Of a DNA stretch of 64,000 bases, positions 1-15,525 are shown piece after piece. The notes under the pieces are model-generated. The model ran no database searches. It saw only the letters and a list, made by a program, of their open reading frames with translations, and was not told the DNA's origin. Location: the NCBI GenBank assembly GCA_964036155.1, contig OZ038422.1:87319201-87383200 (forward strand), written 5' to 3'. Source of the stretch: Diploscapter coronatus (Eukaryota > Nematoda > Chromadorea > Rhabditida > Rhabditidae). The translations under genes were made by a program, and so were the position numbers. Within the stretch, counting starts at the first letter, position 1. Every line of letters starts with the position of its first letter.

Positions 1-191
1 AATAATAAGAAAATGCGAGGTCTTAGAAGCTAATATTTGGCTATTCTTTATTGAAAACAACTGATTTGAATAAATATGAATTTACATTGAAAATATATAA
101 GCCCTCTACATCTTATATTCAGAGTTGAATATTAAAACATAGTAATTAAGTTTCCAAATGTTACATTGAATTTTTTAGTGGAGATATTTCT

Positions 192-409
192 CATATTGCC
201 AATGGCCGATAATTTGAGACAAAATAAAAAGGACGAAAATTTTGATGCATGGAAATTATAGCGCGTTGTTTACAAATGAATGAACGAGATTTCATTGATT
301 CTCAAGGAGTGACTTTGACGACTATTTGTACATACGCAATGCACATTTTACACATTCGAATTTGTGCGCATCGTTGATTTTGTCTCAAGTTATCGGTCAT
401 TGACAATAT
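192..409. repeat. MITE family A, copy 1 (about 218 bp)
   Basis: The ends are inverted repeats of about 30 bases: the core GCCGATAATTTGAGACAAA near 205 is answered by its near-complement near 378-402. A second copy with the same ends and similar interior lies at 12199-12437. This copy sits in the last visible intron of the potassium channel gene. No coding capacity is seen. Confidence 0.8.
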
Positions 410-455
410 TTGATCTGTTTGTAAGTTGAAATAATGGAATAGATTTTAGGATTAC

Positions 456-4210
<3,755 letters not shown>

Positions 4211-7200
4211 TCAAATTAGTGGAACCGCGACACGGCGTCACGACGCAACGCGGTCGCGCGAACCCGATATTTTGATAGGAAAATAATGTGTGTGCTGATA
4301 TAATGAGTGGGAATAAATTGTGATGATCGGGAAGGGGAAATCTTGAGCTTTTGCAGAGAGTTGTGAAAAGGATATGCTAGTCGGGGAGAGAGAGGAAGAG
4401 TTTGGGAAGAAAAAATGAGAGAAAAGAAAGAAAAACGGAGAGAAAGACTAAGGATAAAGTGCAACGAAAGAAAAAGAGCGCCGGAGATATAGCACACATG
4501 TGCAGCCAATTAGAGGCGTCAGAAGAAGAGATTTCTGATTTTTCTCTAAACTCTCCTATTCTTCTACCATCTCTCGAAATATCCGAATTTATCCGCAAAA
4601 TCCGCGAAAAATAGTGAGAGATGAAAAGAAACGAAGTTTTCGGGAGATGCCCTGCAAAATATTGAAATTTAAAAACATGGGAGGGAGATTTTTGATGGTT
4701 TCGAAAAAAAAATTATGGAAACTGAGATTTAGCTGGACCTCATCGCATCAGTACTCCCCAAAAGGGCGCTGGTAATTTACACTATTTTAGCTTCCGGAAT
4801 CTTGATATCATACTGATAATTTAAATTCTATTTTCCGCTTTTCATTTTTCTTTTTCCATTATAATTTATACAATTTATTGATATTTCAATTTTATACGTT
4901 TTTTTCAAAAATGAATGATATTGACTCAGAATATGTTCGCCTTATCAGTGAATATATCGGAAATGATATCATTTTTTTCCAAACATTCTGAAATATCAAA
5001 TTGTCACCTTTTTGCAAATATTCGTGCAAAATTTCTTAATCTCATTACACTATTTTATCGTTGATTTTCAAATGCCAAAGTTTTCCAGGAAACATTTACA
5101 GCTTCCATAAAATCGGAGTACAAATAGCATTCCTTTCTTATTACTCTGTCGACCTTGGCTGGCACTATGAATCATCGTTAGAATAAGTGCTTCTAAACAT
5201 ACAAATACAGAGTAACTTTAGAACTCTTATACATTCTAGTTTACAAATTTGTTGCTAGTTGTTCGACTTTCCACAATTTCTGGATCTATGAGTCAGGAAA
5301 AGTAGTCCTGCAGAAGAAGAATGGACTTGTGTTCATGAGTCGTGCAAACGAGTGAACCCCACCAACCCACACGTCAGTTTTCATTCTTTGAGTTCGCTCT
5401 TTTTCCCCTAATATTTGCCCAAATCATTAGGGCTTGCAAAACCAGACGATACACCAGACATGATGAACACGATAGGATAAATCTAAACCATCTATTTGAT
5501 ATAATATATAGATCCAGATTTGTTGTACATGTAAATACGTAAAAGAATAAAAATTTCCAATTAACACATGATATATCATAGAACAATCTAGAGAAAATGC
5601 TAACAGTTTCCTCTTACAAGACTATTTATCATTTTTTTCGGAGTGCTACGAAAACATTTCGAAATTTTCGTCAATTTCTAGCCAATGGTTAAACCACAGA
5701 CTACTACTCGGTCTTTGAAAATGATGATTTCCGGGTAGTTATTACGAAAATAGCCCAGAATTATAAACTATAAAAGTTGTGTGACTTTCTCAAAAATTCT
5801 GAGATTATGCTAGATAATTCGCTATCAAATTGGGTCGAATGATATTTTTTCTAGAAAGATCATATTATTTCATATTACACATAACGTGTGGTGCCACTAA
5901 TGCTTAATTCGAAAATTAAATGATTAAATGATGCACTTTGATAATTCACTTCGGCTTAAAATTTAACCCCATTGTTAACGAGTTAGCGTTTTGAAATCGA
6001 CATTTTTGCTCGTTTAAATTAATGGAATGGGCTGATTATCGTGATGCAAAAAATTTTTTAGGCTTAAATTTAACCACCGAGCCTTCTGCTTTGTCTGACT
6101 CATTTTTCATTTTTACGCATTCTTTAAAATTATACTCACATTATTTGTTTTGTTCTATGTGCTACATGGTGTAGAATTTGCCTTAAAGCATATCTTTAAA
6201 CATTATAAATGCTAAAGACGCATAGGAACCTCGCGGCGCCCCACTACTACGTAAATTGCATTTTTGTCTTTTAGTTTTGCTCTCTTACATTCGATTGCTA
6301 TTTATTTTCGCTCTGCAAAATTATTGCATCACCTGAGCCTGTATTTCTCAGATCCATCATATCTATTTGATCGGTTTTCGTCATAAACCCTACAGTCTAC
6401 GAGTTTTTTTCACGTTTTATATCCACATATATTCTTAAAATAAGATAATCTATAATAAAAACTCCATTTATTTTGATGAATTATTATAAAACAATAATTT
6501 CGAATGATAAGTCTTCGTTTTATAATGTATTTTTAGATTAAATGGTGCCTATTTTCATATTTCCTACATCAATTATCAGCAAAAATCGGGATTAGGAATT
6601 ATGACGATGCAATTTTTGCCTCGGAAAGTCTCAATTGTCGCTTTCACTTTTCCCCCACTGATATTATGATCAAATCATGTGAATAGGTATTGCACTCGGC
6701 GGTTAAAAACAGTCGCTTCAATTTAACGGTCTAAGCAATGATCCGATACGCTTTGTATTGCGATGGAATTTATTTATCAATTTTTTTTCTAATTTGCGTC
6801 ATTTCCTAATTAAGGCCAATTATTTTCTCTCTAAGTGAATTAAATTATTATCAAGTTGACTTTTTCTCCATCCTGCGTCATATAACAGTATGAAGATCAG
6901 TTTTTTTCCTAATTCCTATTTCATTGACAAATTCTGTCATATGGTAACAAAAGCCCACATATTTAAATTTACTTAGATCCATTCCTACCTCCTACACATA
7001 ACATTTCATCGAAATTTTGTCGTAACATCGTAATTTTACGCCTAATATTTCCACATTTACTACGCATTGACGTACGCAGTACGGAAAAAAAAACTCACCA
7101 GCGTGACGAAGAACTCGGGGGAAAATAAAATCAAAACATTTGTCGCATCGTTCAAATGCCTGCAATTTAATGTGCGCTTTTTTCAGGCCTGCGTCTCTAA

Positions 7201-8545
7201 CGTTCCCTATGTTTAAGTATAGGCAATGTTTTATGACTATACCTTTTTGCACAAGACGCGCGCACATTTTAATGGCCAATATTCAAAGGACCCCTCTTAT
7301 CGGTTAACGATATAAATATCGGTATTACTGCATCAAAGTTTTAAACCCCCTTCACGCATAAAATTTAAGCGATCATCTCGAAATTTTAGCAAATTCCTCC
7401 CGATTATTATTTCTTATTTTCAAAATTTCACAATTTTTTGTCACGAAGGCGAACTGTATAAATGTTTTCACGGCAATTATATTTCGTTGTTGTTACTCGA
7501 TTTTCTCGCAGTCAACATTCAAATCGCGTAACTTTCCTGTTCTTTCATAAACCATGAATCCTTTATTCGAGCCATTTTTAGATCTAGTTCTTGTTCACTT
7601 TAACCATGCACTTTGATTATTTCTAAATTTGGCTAGAACTGTCGCATATTTGGACAAAGTTCAGAGTGCAAAATGGTGAATAATCGCGTTTAGGTCGAAA
7701 ATTGACTTTCCAATGTTTATTTTAGTCGTCGCGTAACCCGAAAAGTCTGTGTTTTCGCGTCAGTTGACGTGTTATTCTTTCCCATAGGGCGAAAGTGGGC
7801 GGGGCCTGAGTATTGAATGCGCTTAAGCCGCTTAGATTATCACACCTTTTCGACCCATTTCAACTCGGTTTTTGTCAATTCATCTCAAAACCCCTCTATT
7901 CAAATCTTCTGCACGCGCTTCTTATTATTACGAAATTCTGTGCTGCAAATCGTTCTGGACCAAGTTAGTCCCGCCCTAAACTTTTCGGGTCATTTCAGGA
8001 ATCACACGTCTATATAAACCAGGATATAGTGCTCGTAAATCTTCATAGCACATGCGTAATTTTATATTTCGGTGATAAAGCTATTGCGTCACATAATTTT
8101 TCGCCTATAATTTCCGTCGCCAAGCAGTTATCGGCAAAAAGACACGCCCACTTTTTTACGTGCTGGTGTCTTAAATGATGATAATAGATATCTCCAATTC
8201 GCTCTTCTCCCTAGAATTTATAGTTCCGAGCGCCAGAGACGTGTAGAGTGCTTAAATTAGCGACGGCTCTAGCGTTTCTAAGACGCACACACAATAGGAA
8301 AATGCTCGGAAGATAAGACCCGTCAAATTAAGATTATTTTCTTTGGTTCTTATTGAACGGTAGTGATTCTAAATTGAATCTGGTATTATTCACCCTATTT
8401 TATTACCTTTAACGCGTTATTTCCTTCAATCGTAAAAAGCTGGAATTTGAACTTCTGATAAATTTTATAGCTAATTCTTCCGTTTTAAGTCGACATTCTT
8501 GTTCATAGTATCAGTTAATTCGATTTGTAGGCTAAAATTGAAATA
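4211..8545. other. Intergenic region between divergent genes
   Basis: Lies upstream of both the K+ channel (minus) and the gene starting at 8556 (plus). At 4377-4470 there is a strongly purine-rich stretch, a CT tract on the channel's sense strand, which fits a core promoter or outron. GC boxes of the GGGCGGGGC type occur near 7797-7805. A lone exon-like segment on the minus strand (about 7092-7153, good acceptor and GTGAGT donor) has no partner exons. No gene can be supported. Confidence 0.5.
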
Positions 8546-8552
8546 TTTTCAG
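8546..8552 (+). promoter_or_regulatory. Probable spliced-leader trans-splice acceptor
   Basis: ATTTTCAG ends three bases before the ATG at 8556, with no upstream exon evident. In nematodes this is the usual context of an SL1 acceptor. Inference from the sequence only. Confidence 0.45.
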
Positions 8553-8555
8553 AAA

Positions 8556-10668
8556 ATGATTGGTATGGTAAACGTGCCGTGCGATAGTCCTATCGACTTT
8601 TACGCTTCCGCGCCCAAAAAACAAGAGTCCGTCCGGATAAGAGCCACTTCTGAATCACATGGTATCAATTAAATGTTCAGCTCCCACGAAAAAATGTCGA
8701 CGGTTTTCAGCCACTGCGACTCCGTCTCGCCATAATTCTGCTAAACGCACTCCATCGTATCGGCCTTTATTTACGTCGCATAAAAAGAAGATTCAATATT
8801 TGGAGGATGGTCGGAGAGTTACGGACGGTGAAAATAGAGAGGTAATTTTTTGCGAGATTTCAGCAACTTCTTTCAAGTTTCGGCAACTTTTCCTAGCTTT
8901 GGAAACTTTTCACCTTTTCAGATTCCCGAACCGAACAAGCTGTGGGAGGAATTGTTGCTGAGATCGTTCGCCCAGAAGATCGAGATCGAAATTCAATCAC
9001 CCGTCGCGGATCAGTATAAAACCCTCGACTCGGAACTCGAGAAACTTAACGTTCGAGGTGAGCCCGGTGAGCGAGACGAATTAACAACAACGCGATTTAC
9101 GCAAATTATTATAATATAAATTGCATAACCTTCGTATGACAATTTTTATCGGTAATTGAGAACAACGCCATTTACTGTTAAAATAGCGCGAAGATATTTT
9201 GGTGCCTTCATATATTATTAACTCCTGTGATCATCGAGCACTTGTTATTTCGATGCTTGAAATATCTCCCCGATCTTAGTCAATAACATTTCGGAATAAA
9301 CTTTCCGAGGAATAGTATCACGCTATTTAATACACTTCCATCTCTTGTTATCTCGTTAAATCTTCTTAAGTATGAATTATTAGCTTTAATTTTTTATCAG
9401 AAAATAGCATGAATTTTGGCGCCTCTAGACTTATTTATGCGAGTGTTGCCTTTTCGACGTATGATAGTATCACACATGTGCTTAAATCGGAAAATCGATA
9501 ATGATTTTTGGGAATAGTTTCAAAATTCCGCGCGCATATTTCACATGCATCGTTGATTGGAGAGCAAATTCGATATATTCGTGCAGTAGCAATTAGAAAT
9601 CGAATTTGGAGGAGCGAAATAGTGAGTCGCGTAGAAGAGAACGAGAGGGACGAGTAGCGTGTAATTTTTTGAAAAAAATATTCGACGTGTTCTCTCTCCC
9701 ATCAATAATAATATTTGCATTTTGACGTAGGCGCGCTTATTCATACACGCACGTTATTTGCGTAGAAAAATCGTGATTTAATATTCACTGCCTGAAAATG
9801 TCATCTTTTAAAGATCAACAAAATATTCCGCATTAAAAATGATACATTAAATTGGAATATTTCAGATAAGTCGATGTACAGCTCCACGTACTCCCTTGTT
9901 TCGCCGCATCGAGCCGAATCCCTCGATCCTGCCTATTTAGTCGATAATGTCGAAACTAAGTAAGTGCTAAAAGATGATCTTCATATAAAAAGCATAGAAT
10001 ATTTCACCCAGATTTTATACGGCATTGAATATATGGGCTCAAATTTAAAGCTGGTCTTCACATGATGAAGCATAAGGCTTTTCACTCATATTATTTAGCG
10101 CAAAATGTTTGTGGGCCTGAATTCGATATTGATCTTCCGTATATGATCACCTATGACTCACAGACTCACTCCCATAAATTCATATGCGTGTTTGCTTTTT
10201 CATTCTCGACTTTCGCACTTAACGACTTTGCGCAATGATATTTATTTCATAATAAAAACCATAAAATAGCGTTGTGTCATAAAAACGACACAATGCGAAA
10301 TTTGAAATATGGAAAACCATGCAGAAATTCTGAATTTAATAGCTGGGATAATAGAAAATAATAAGTTAAAATATATTTAAAAACAATAGGTCAAAATAAA
10401 ATTCATGTTTAAGTATCCATATTCGATAAGTTAGCTATATAGAATTGCTATATATATATAAAATAAGATCTAAAGTCGATTTTGATACGTTAAAGACAGA
10501 ATTGTTTTAAAATACAAACATACCTCAAAATTAATATACCTGAACTAAGCGTCGCCCATTTTCAGATCCGCACGCTCCGCCTCCGTGGATCACTCGTTCA
10601 GTCACTTCCTCAGAATCCCTTTCATCACCTCCATAAAAGGCAACAAGAAGAAGAATAGCAAAAAGTAA
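8556..10668 (+). CDS. Unrecognised basic, Ser-rich nematode protein
   Basis: I do not recognise a family. Exons 8681-8841, 8922-9057, 9866-9959 and 10566-10668 join in phase and end with a Lys/Asn-rich tail (GNKKKNSKK). The middle contains KLWEELLLRSFAQKIEIEIQ, probably helical, and the rest is rich in Ser, Arg and Lys. The N-terminus is uncertain. The ATG at 8556, just after a probable SL acceptor, opens a coding-like frame that stops at 8670-8672. Removing the 19 bases 8662-8680 (GT...AG) would fuse it in frame to exon 8681-8841 and give 199 residues. Alternatively translation starts at ATG 8659, which reads straight through that stretch and gives 171 residues, with the first ATG acting as a short upstream frame. 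A base error in the assembly would also explain it. Intron 9058-9865 holds a MITE. Confidence 0.7.
9548..9710. repeat. MITE family C, copy 1
   Basis: Ends are inverted repeats of about 25 bases built on TTGATTGGAGAG, with an interior containing CGAAATAGTGAGTCGCGTAG. A second copy with matching ends and interior lies at 37076-37210. It sits in an intron of the gene at 8556-10668. Confidence 0.75.
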
Positions 10669-10689
10669 CAGGAAATGTGATTAAATTAT

Positions 10690-10868
10690 TGCATCATCGT
10701 CGTCAAGCGTTGGAAGTTTGTCGATCTGGTATATTTGAATGTTGCTGAGAAGTATCGTAGCCGACTTCCAATCCATTGTTCGTGATTATGGATAAGAGAG
10801 CATTCGATAATGACGAGGCTTCTGTCTTATATTGGATCGACAACTTCCAACGTCGGATAATCATCATA
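10690..10868. repeat. Hairpin MITE (family D)
   Basis: GCGTTGGAAGTTTGTCGATC near 10710 is matched by its inverted copy ending near 10855, with imperfect pairing further out. Only one copy in the window. Confidence 0.65.
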
Positions 10869-11264
10869 TAGCCCAACATAGCAAAATATACCCAAATCTA
10901 TCGATGAATGTCATAGAAATTATCTTGTTTTCATCATTTTCATTTTGTTCTGATTTTTAATTTATATACTTGTCATATTTATGCTAACTAGGGGGTGTCC
11001 GAATAGTTTACTTCCTGAAAAAAATGAATTTTGACATCCCAACCTTGCCTGTATATACTTTGAAACGGTATTGAGAGGCCTTAATTTTCATACTATTTTT
11101 CGTTTTTCGTAAACTAAATGATTGATTCTCAGATTAATCAAATTCTTCATTGATTTTCAAATCAATGCGCGCATTCTCACTTATTTTTGCATTACGGTAG
11201 CGAACTATTTCGCGCTTTTCTCATCCATCATTGAGTAAGATTAATTATACGATTTAATTTGTTC

Positions 11265-11425
11265 AAATTATTAACTATTTGATAACCGCGAGACATAGCA
11301 CGGAATAGTATAGGATTAGGCTAGGGTATGGGGATAACAGGCTTTCTTTTCCCACACTATTTCTCAATGTCTCGTGGTTTCCAAGTTGTCAAATGATTCG
11401 ATATTAATAATTCTTTGATAGCTTT
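11265..11425. repeat. Hairpin MITE (family E)
   Basis: Imperfect terminal inverted repeats: AATTATTAAC...GCGAGACATAG on the left and CTCAATGTCTCGTGG...AATAATT on the right. Single copy here. Confidence 0.6.
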
Positions 11426-12011
11426 ACGACGTTCTCTATTGATTCCACGCTGTTTCTCTCACTAATTGATCGGGATAATGTCGTATATCCGAAAATATAC
11501 GATTATTGTACGAGAAATAGATGCAATTATATTATCACTTTCATTGAAAAATACAAAAATAAACAATTATTTATAAAACGAACGGGTCATTATAAATCAT
11601 AACCATACAAACTTGATCCACACTCTAGTCGAGCAAACATCTGTCAATCTAAATGATTACCTACTTTTTTACATGATGCAATCCATCTTCATATATCCGA
11701 AGTGTTTTATCCGCCTTATTACAAAGCCAGGTTATCAGTTGCTAATAGCATTATTTTCCCGATCAAAATTTGTTATTCTAAATCTTCAAATTCAGATATA
11801 TGCCTAAATCAAATGTTCTACCCATTATTGTTAGTAACTTCAAGTATTTATCCTCGGAGTATCTTTTAATTTTGTTTAGTTATCAATCCACTATTTTTAT
11901 ATTGCTTCGTCATTAAATATTTGTTTATGATATGTCATCACATTTAATAAACTTATTTATATAACTAAGTATATATATATATATGCTCATAAATTCTATA
12001 TTTAATATTCT

Positions 12012-12120
12012 GTGCCCGGATCCACGAAACTCCCGGAACTTTGCCTATAAGAATCTCTCAACGGGAAGAAAGTTCCTATAGGAAGGTTTCGGACGGTTCC
12101 GAGTTTCCTGTTCGGGCACT
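12012..12120. repeat. Short hairpin MITE (family F)
   Basis: GTGCCCGGATCCACGAAACT at the left end pairs imperfectly with ...GAGTTTCCTGTTCGGGCAC at the right end. About 109 bp, GC-richer than its surroundings. Confidence 0.65.
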
Positions 12121-12198
12121 GATAGTGAGTATGTTTCGATTTTGCCTATTCATCAACCCAGTTTTTTTCTTTATGACTAAATTTATATATATTTTATG

Positions 12199-12437
12199 AT
12201 ATTGTTAATGGCCGATAACTTGGGACAAAGAGAAATGAAACACGCAGTTTTGATGCGCAGAAATTAGCAGCGCGTTGTCTGCAGCAAACCTTACGACAAT
12301 TTATCGATTTAATGAATAAACTATAATATATAGATATAATGTGACGACTATTTGTGCGCACATGCAATGCACACTTTGCATATTCGAATTTTTGCACTAT
12401 TTATTTCGTCTCAAGTTTATCGATCATCTACAATAAA
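12199..12437. repeat. MITE family A, copy 2
   Basis: Same ends (CGATAACTTGGGACAAAG and its near-complement) and related interior as 192-409. A stretch like TTTGCCTATTCATCAACCCA occurs just to its left (about 12140) and, with one change, again to its right (about 12519), so flanking sequence is duplicated as well. Confidence 0.78.
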
Positions 12438-12629
12438 TCAGCATGCTTAATTGAATAAAATACTTACGAATCGTGAACCAAATTATATTCAAAGTATTTG
12501 ATCTCTCCTATATTTTGCCTACTCATCAACCCACGATTTCTTTCGTCGTTATCATTTTTATTTATCAACTCCTTCCCTCTATTCTTGCTCGGTTTGTCTT
12601 TTGTCGAATGCTTTGTGAGAGGCAATAAT

Positions 12630-14729
12630 ATGACTAGTGCCAAAGAGTCGTTTGTCGATTTTCAACTGCCCAATTTGAAGGTGTCTCCCAATCATTTTGA
12701 TGCCCCGATTTTTCGCCGCCAACCAATTCATTTGCGGGGCCCTAATCGTATATCTGCTCATTAGTGCAGGTTTTAATTATTGAATTTACTAGTTTATTTG
12801 GTCGTAAATATTTTAATTTTATTTGAATTTAAACACATTCAGCACGAAATTAGCTATATTTTGCATATGAAATTCGAAATTCTGACAAACCAAGCCTTCA
12901 TTATATAGTCTAGTTTGCCATTTTAAATAGGGAATTTAAACTTAAAACGCAATCTGAAATATCAAAATTGCACCTTACATCTTGATATATAGTCATTATC
13001 AAACCTGCATATTTCATCTTACGTTATTTAATCTAAAACATATCAATTTAGAATGTCGTCATATCGCGCATAAGCGTCATAGACATAGGAGAGATGGTAA
13101 TTAACTTTTAATTACTTTAAAAATTTTTTTAAATTAACCATATTTAATTACCAAATTAAGATAATTATGATGTAGTGGAACGTAGGTATTTGAAGGATGG
13201 CTCAATGTTAAAGTCTATCATCGAGAGAGAAACCGAATTACCCAAGTTACCTGAGGAAGATGTATAATATTTTAATTTACAAAATGTTCCATTTAAATAT
13301 TCAGGAAGAAATTGAGCTAGATGACAAAAGAATAGGTCTGATCGTTGGTGATGACAAAGTTCTAGTGCCTGTAGACGAAGACGGTCAAATTGTTAATGGT
13401 ATTTTTTAATTTAGTCATTTTTTTATATTTCGAAAAAGAATCCAATTCTTTTATTAAATCTTGAGTTTAACACATGCAATCAACGATTCAGAATATGTAA
13501 TTATCAAGAAAATGTGACTTTTTCAAGACTCTATTTACAGAATTCAAATACCTCATCGAACCCGTATATTATAACATCAGAGCGGAAGACATTCGGAACT
13601 CAATTATTTCGGATGAACGTAATATATTTTCACTTAAGATAACAAAGATGCTTTATTTAAATTTAGAAGAACTCAACAATCTCCTGAATGAAGAATCTAT
13701 GAAGTCGGATTTGGAAAAGTCTAAGAAAGCCGACGGAATTATATCTGCTGGTTATCCGGACGAGAAAAAATCCGAACAAGTATCTGATTCGCCCCTGGTG
13801 GTGCCGAAATCTGAGGATTCGAAAAAATCTGGGACCTCTTCTGATCAAAAGAAGACAGACGACGACGGTCTGGAAATTCTGGAACGAACCAAAGAGGCCG
13901 ATGAATCTGACACGATCAGTCAAATCGACAGAAACAGCGCTGAAAAAGCTATTGAGCAGGAAAAACTCGCAGAAAATGGCGAAATCGTTATTCCCGGACC
14001 GGATAAACCCGATTCGGAGGCTTCAAAAGCCCAACAAAACTCAGACACCAACCCAGAGGCTCCGAAACTGCCCCCGGTGAAGGACTACCAAGATTCGCAA
14101 TCCGAAGATGACAAGGAGCCCGAGAAAATCGATATGAAAGACGAAAAAATCGATAATCAAGTGGGCGGGGCCGAGAAAGAGGGAATGCAAAAGGAGAACG
14201 CAGAAGGAAGAGAGGAAATAGAGGAAGAATTGAATGAAGAAGATATCAAAGGCGCCGCTTCTGAATTAATCGAGAAAATCAAAGAAAACGTGAAAAATAA
14301 GGCTGAAGATTTTGGTGACCTACAGAATACCTTCAAATTCGAGGAAGAATCAGACAAACCAGGTACTGTAATTCTAAATTTTTGTACTTAACAAGTAAAA
14401 GGCTGCTTTAGGTAGTGAAGAAGACGACAAAAAAGATTCGGGTTCCGGCAAAAGTGCCGAATGGGAAAGTGGATCGAATACCGTGAAGGACAAAAAACCA
14501 AGTCCAGGTTCGGATTTTAGTTGAGCTAAGAGTTTTTGTAAACATTCAAATCTCAGATGGAATTATACTGGAAAAGCCTGATCCCGAAGAATTGAAGGAC
14601 TCAGAACCGGACGATAAAAATGACGGCAAGAAAATTCTGACGGCTGGCAGCAAGAAATCAGGGAATAACGTGGAAAAATCTTCATATCTATTGTCAATTT
14701 TAACCTTGATTTTCATGATGATCTTATAA
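12630..14729 (+). CDS. Acidic low-complexity protein with hydrophobic C-terminus, family unknown
   Basis: I do not recognise the family. Eight exons join with every phase consistent: 12630-12747, 13052-13096, 13176-13261, 13305-13398, 13541-13618, 13667-14362, 14412-14507 and 14557-14729 (461 residues). The first ~50 residues are basic and His/Arg-rich. A folded-looking stretch follows (IGLIVGDDKVLVPVDEDGQI ... FKYLIEPVYYNIRAEDIRN). A ~300-residue Glu/Asp/Lys/Ser-rich, probably disordered region comes next, and the end is SSYLLSILTLIFMMIL. That tail looks like a tail-anchor or GPI-anchor signal. No signal peptide is seen after ATG 12630. The frame is open and hydrophobic upstream to about 12498 but has no ATG, so an undetected 5' exon could add a signal peptide. 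The acceptors before 13052 and 13176 are the weakest part of the model. Confidence 0.78.
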
Positions 14730-15525
14730 AATGCTAGATTCTATCTATTTTTAGAGATTTTTTGTCAAGTTTTCTGTTGGATTTTCGATGTTTAATAAAG
14801 TTTATCCTACTAAAAATGGTATAATTTTTAAGGGCATGTGATTTTCAAAGGCTTCCACTTGATTGTTTTTATAGGTTTGAATTTCATCATGAGGCCCAAA
14901 GGTAGTGTTCAGAAATCGCTAATTAGAAAATATCGTTGTCCTCATTAAAAATTCAGGTAATTGCGATATTGGTTTGAATAAAATGATGTGTATAATGATA
15001 TTAAATAATTTTAGCCTAAAATTAAATTATTACTTAAGAAAAAAGACGATTTTTTAGTTTTACTTGAAATTTCGAACGTATGCATATTTGCGATATGTTA
15101 CGAAAATGACACACCTCCCAATTTTCGCGTAATTACAGTAAAAAAACCTCTAATTCTATGGTTTGAACGAAACTTTACACGCTTTTTCTATGAGATGATA
15201 ATATTTTCTGTTCTCTTAAACGATACGTACTATTTCTCTAGATTTTAGGCTAACAGGTGGGTTGGAAATTGAGAATAAAAATGCGATAGTCAGAGAAAAA
15301 TGCAAATCTGAAGTTCTTAAGCCAGGTGCTTAGAGTTCCGCCTCCCATTAAAAATAAGGCATTTCGTGTTTCTACAAACTAAGATTTCTTTGCAAAATAA
15401 CTGGTTACATAACCGAATTTGAGCCTTCAAGATATTCTGCAGTTTATGTGCTATTATACATTCAGCATTATTTTATATATTTGATCTATTTAAATATTGA
15501 TTTTTGCTATTTTATAGCATTAAAA
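14730..15525. other. Intergenic, nothing distinctive
   Basis: About 800 AT-rich bases between two plus-strand genes. An acceptor-like TTTTATAG lies just before the next ATG. No further feature seen. Confidence 0.5.

Larger units (their letters stand above)
10669..12198. other. Intergenic region with three hairpin elements
   Basis: Between the unrecognised basic protein and the next gene. Three single-copy inverted repeats are listed separately (10690-10868, 11265-11425, 12012-12120). A short TA microsatellite lies at about 11970-11986. No gene seen. Confidence 0.6.

Noticed and set aside
6992..7279. 95-codon minus-strand frame with a CDKC motif
   Set aside because: An exon-like core (about 7092-7153) has good splice signals, but no neighbours or start; the K+ channel already begins at its conserved N-terminus.
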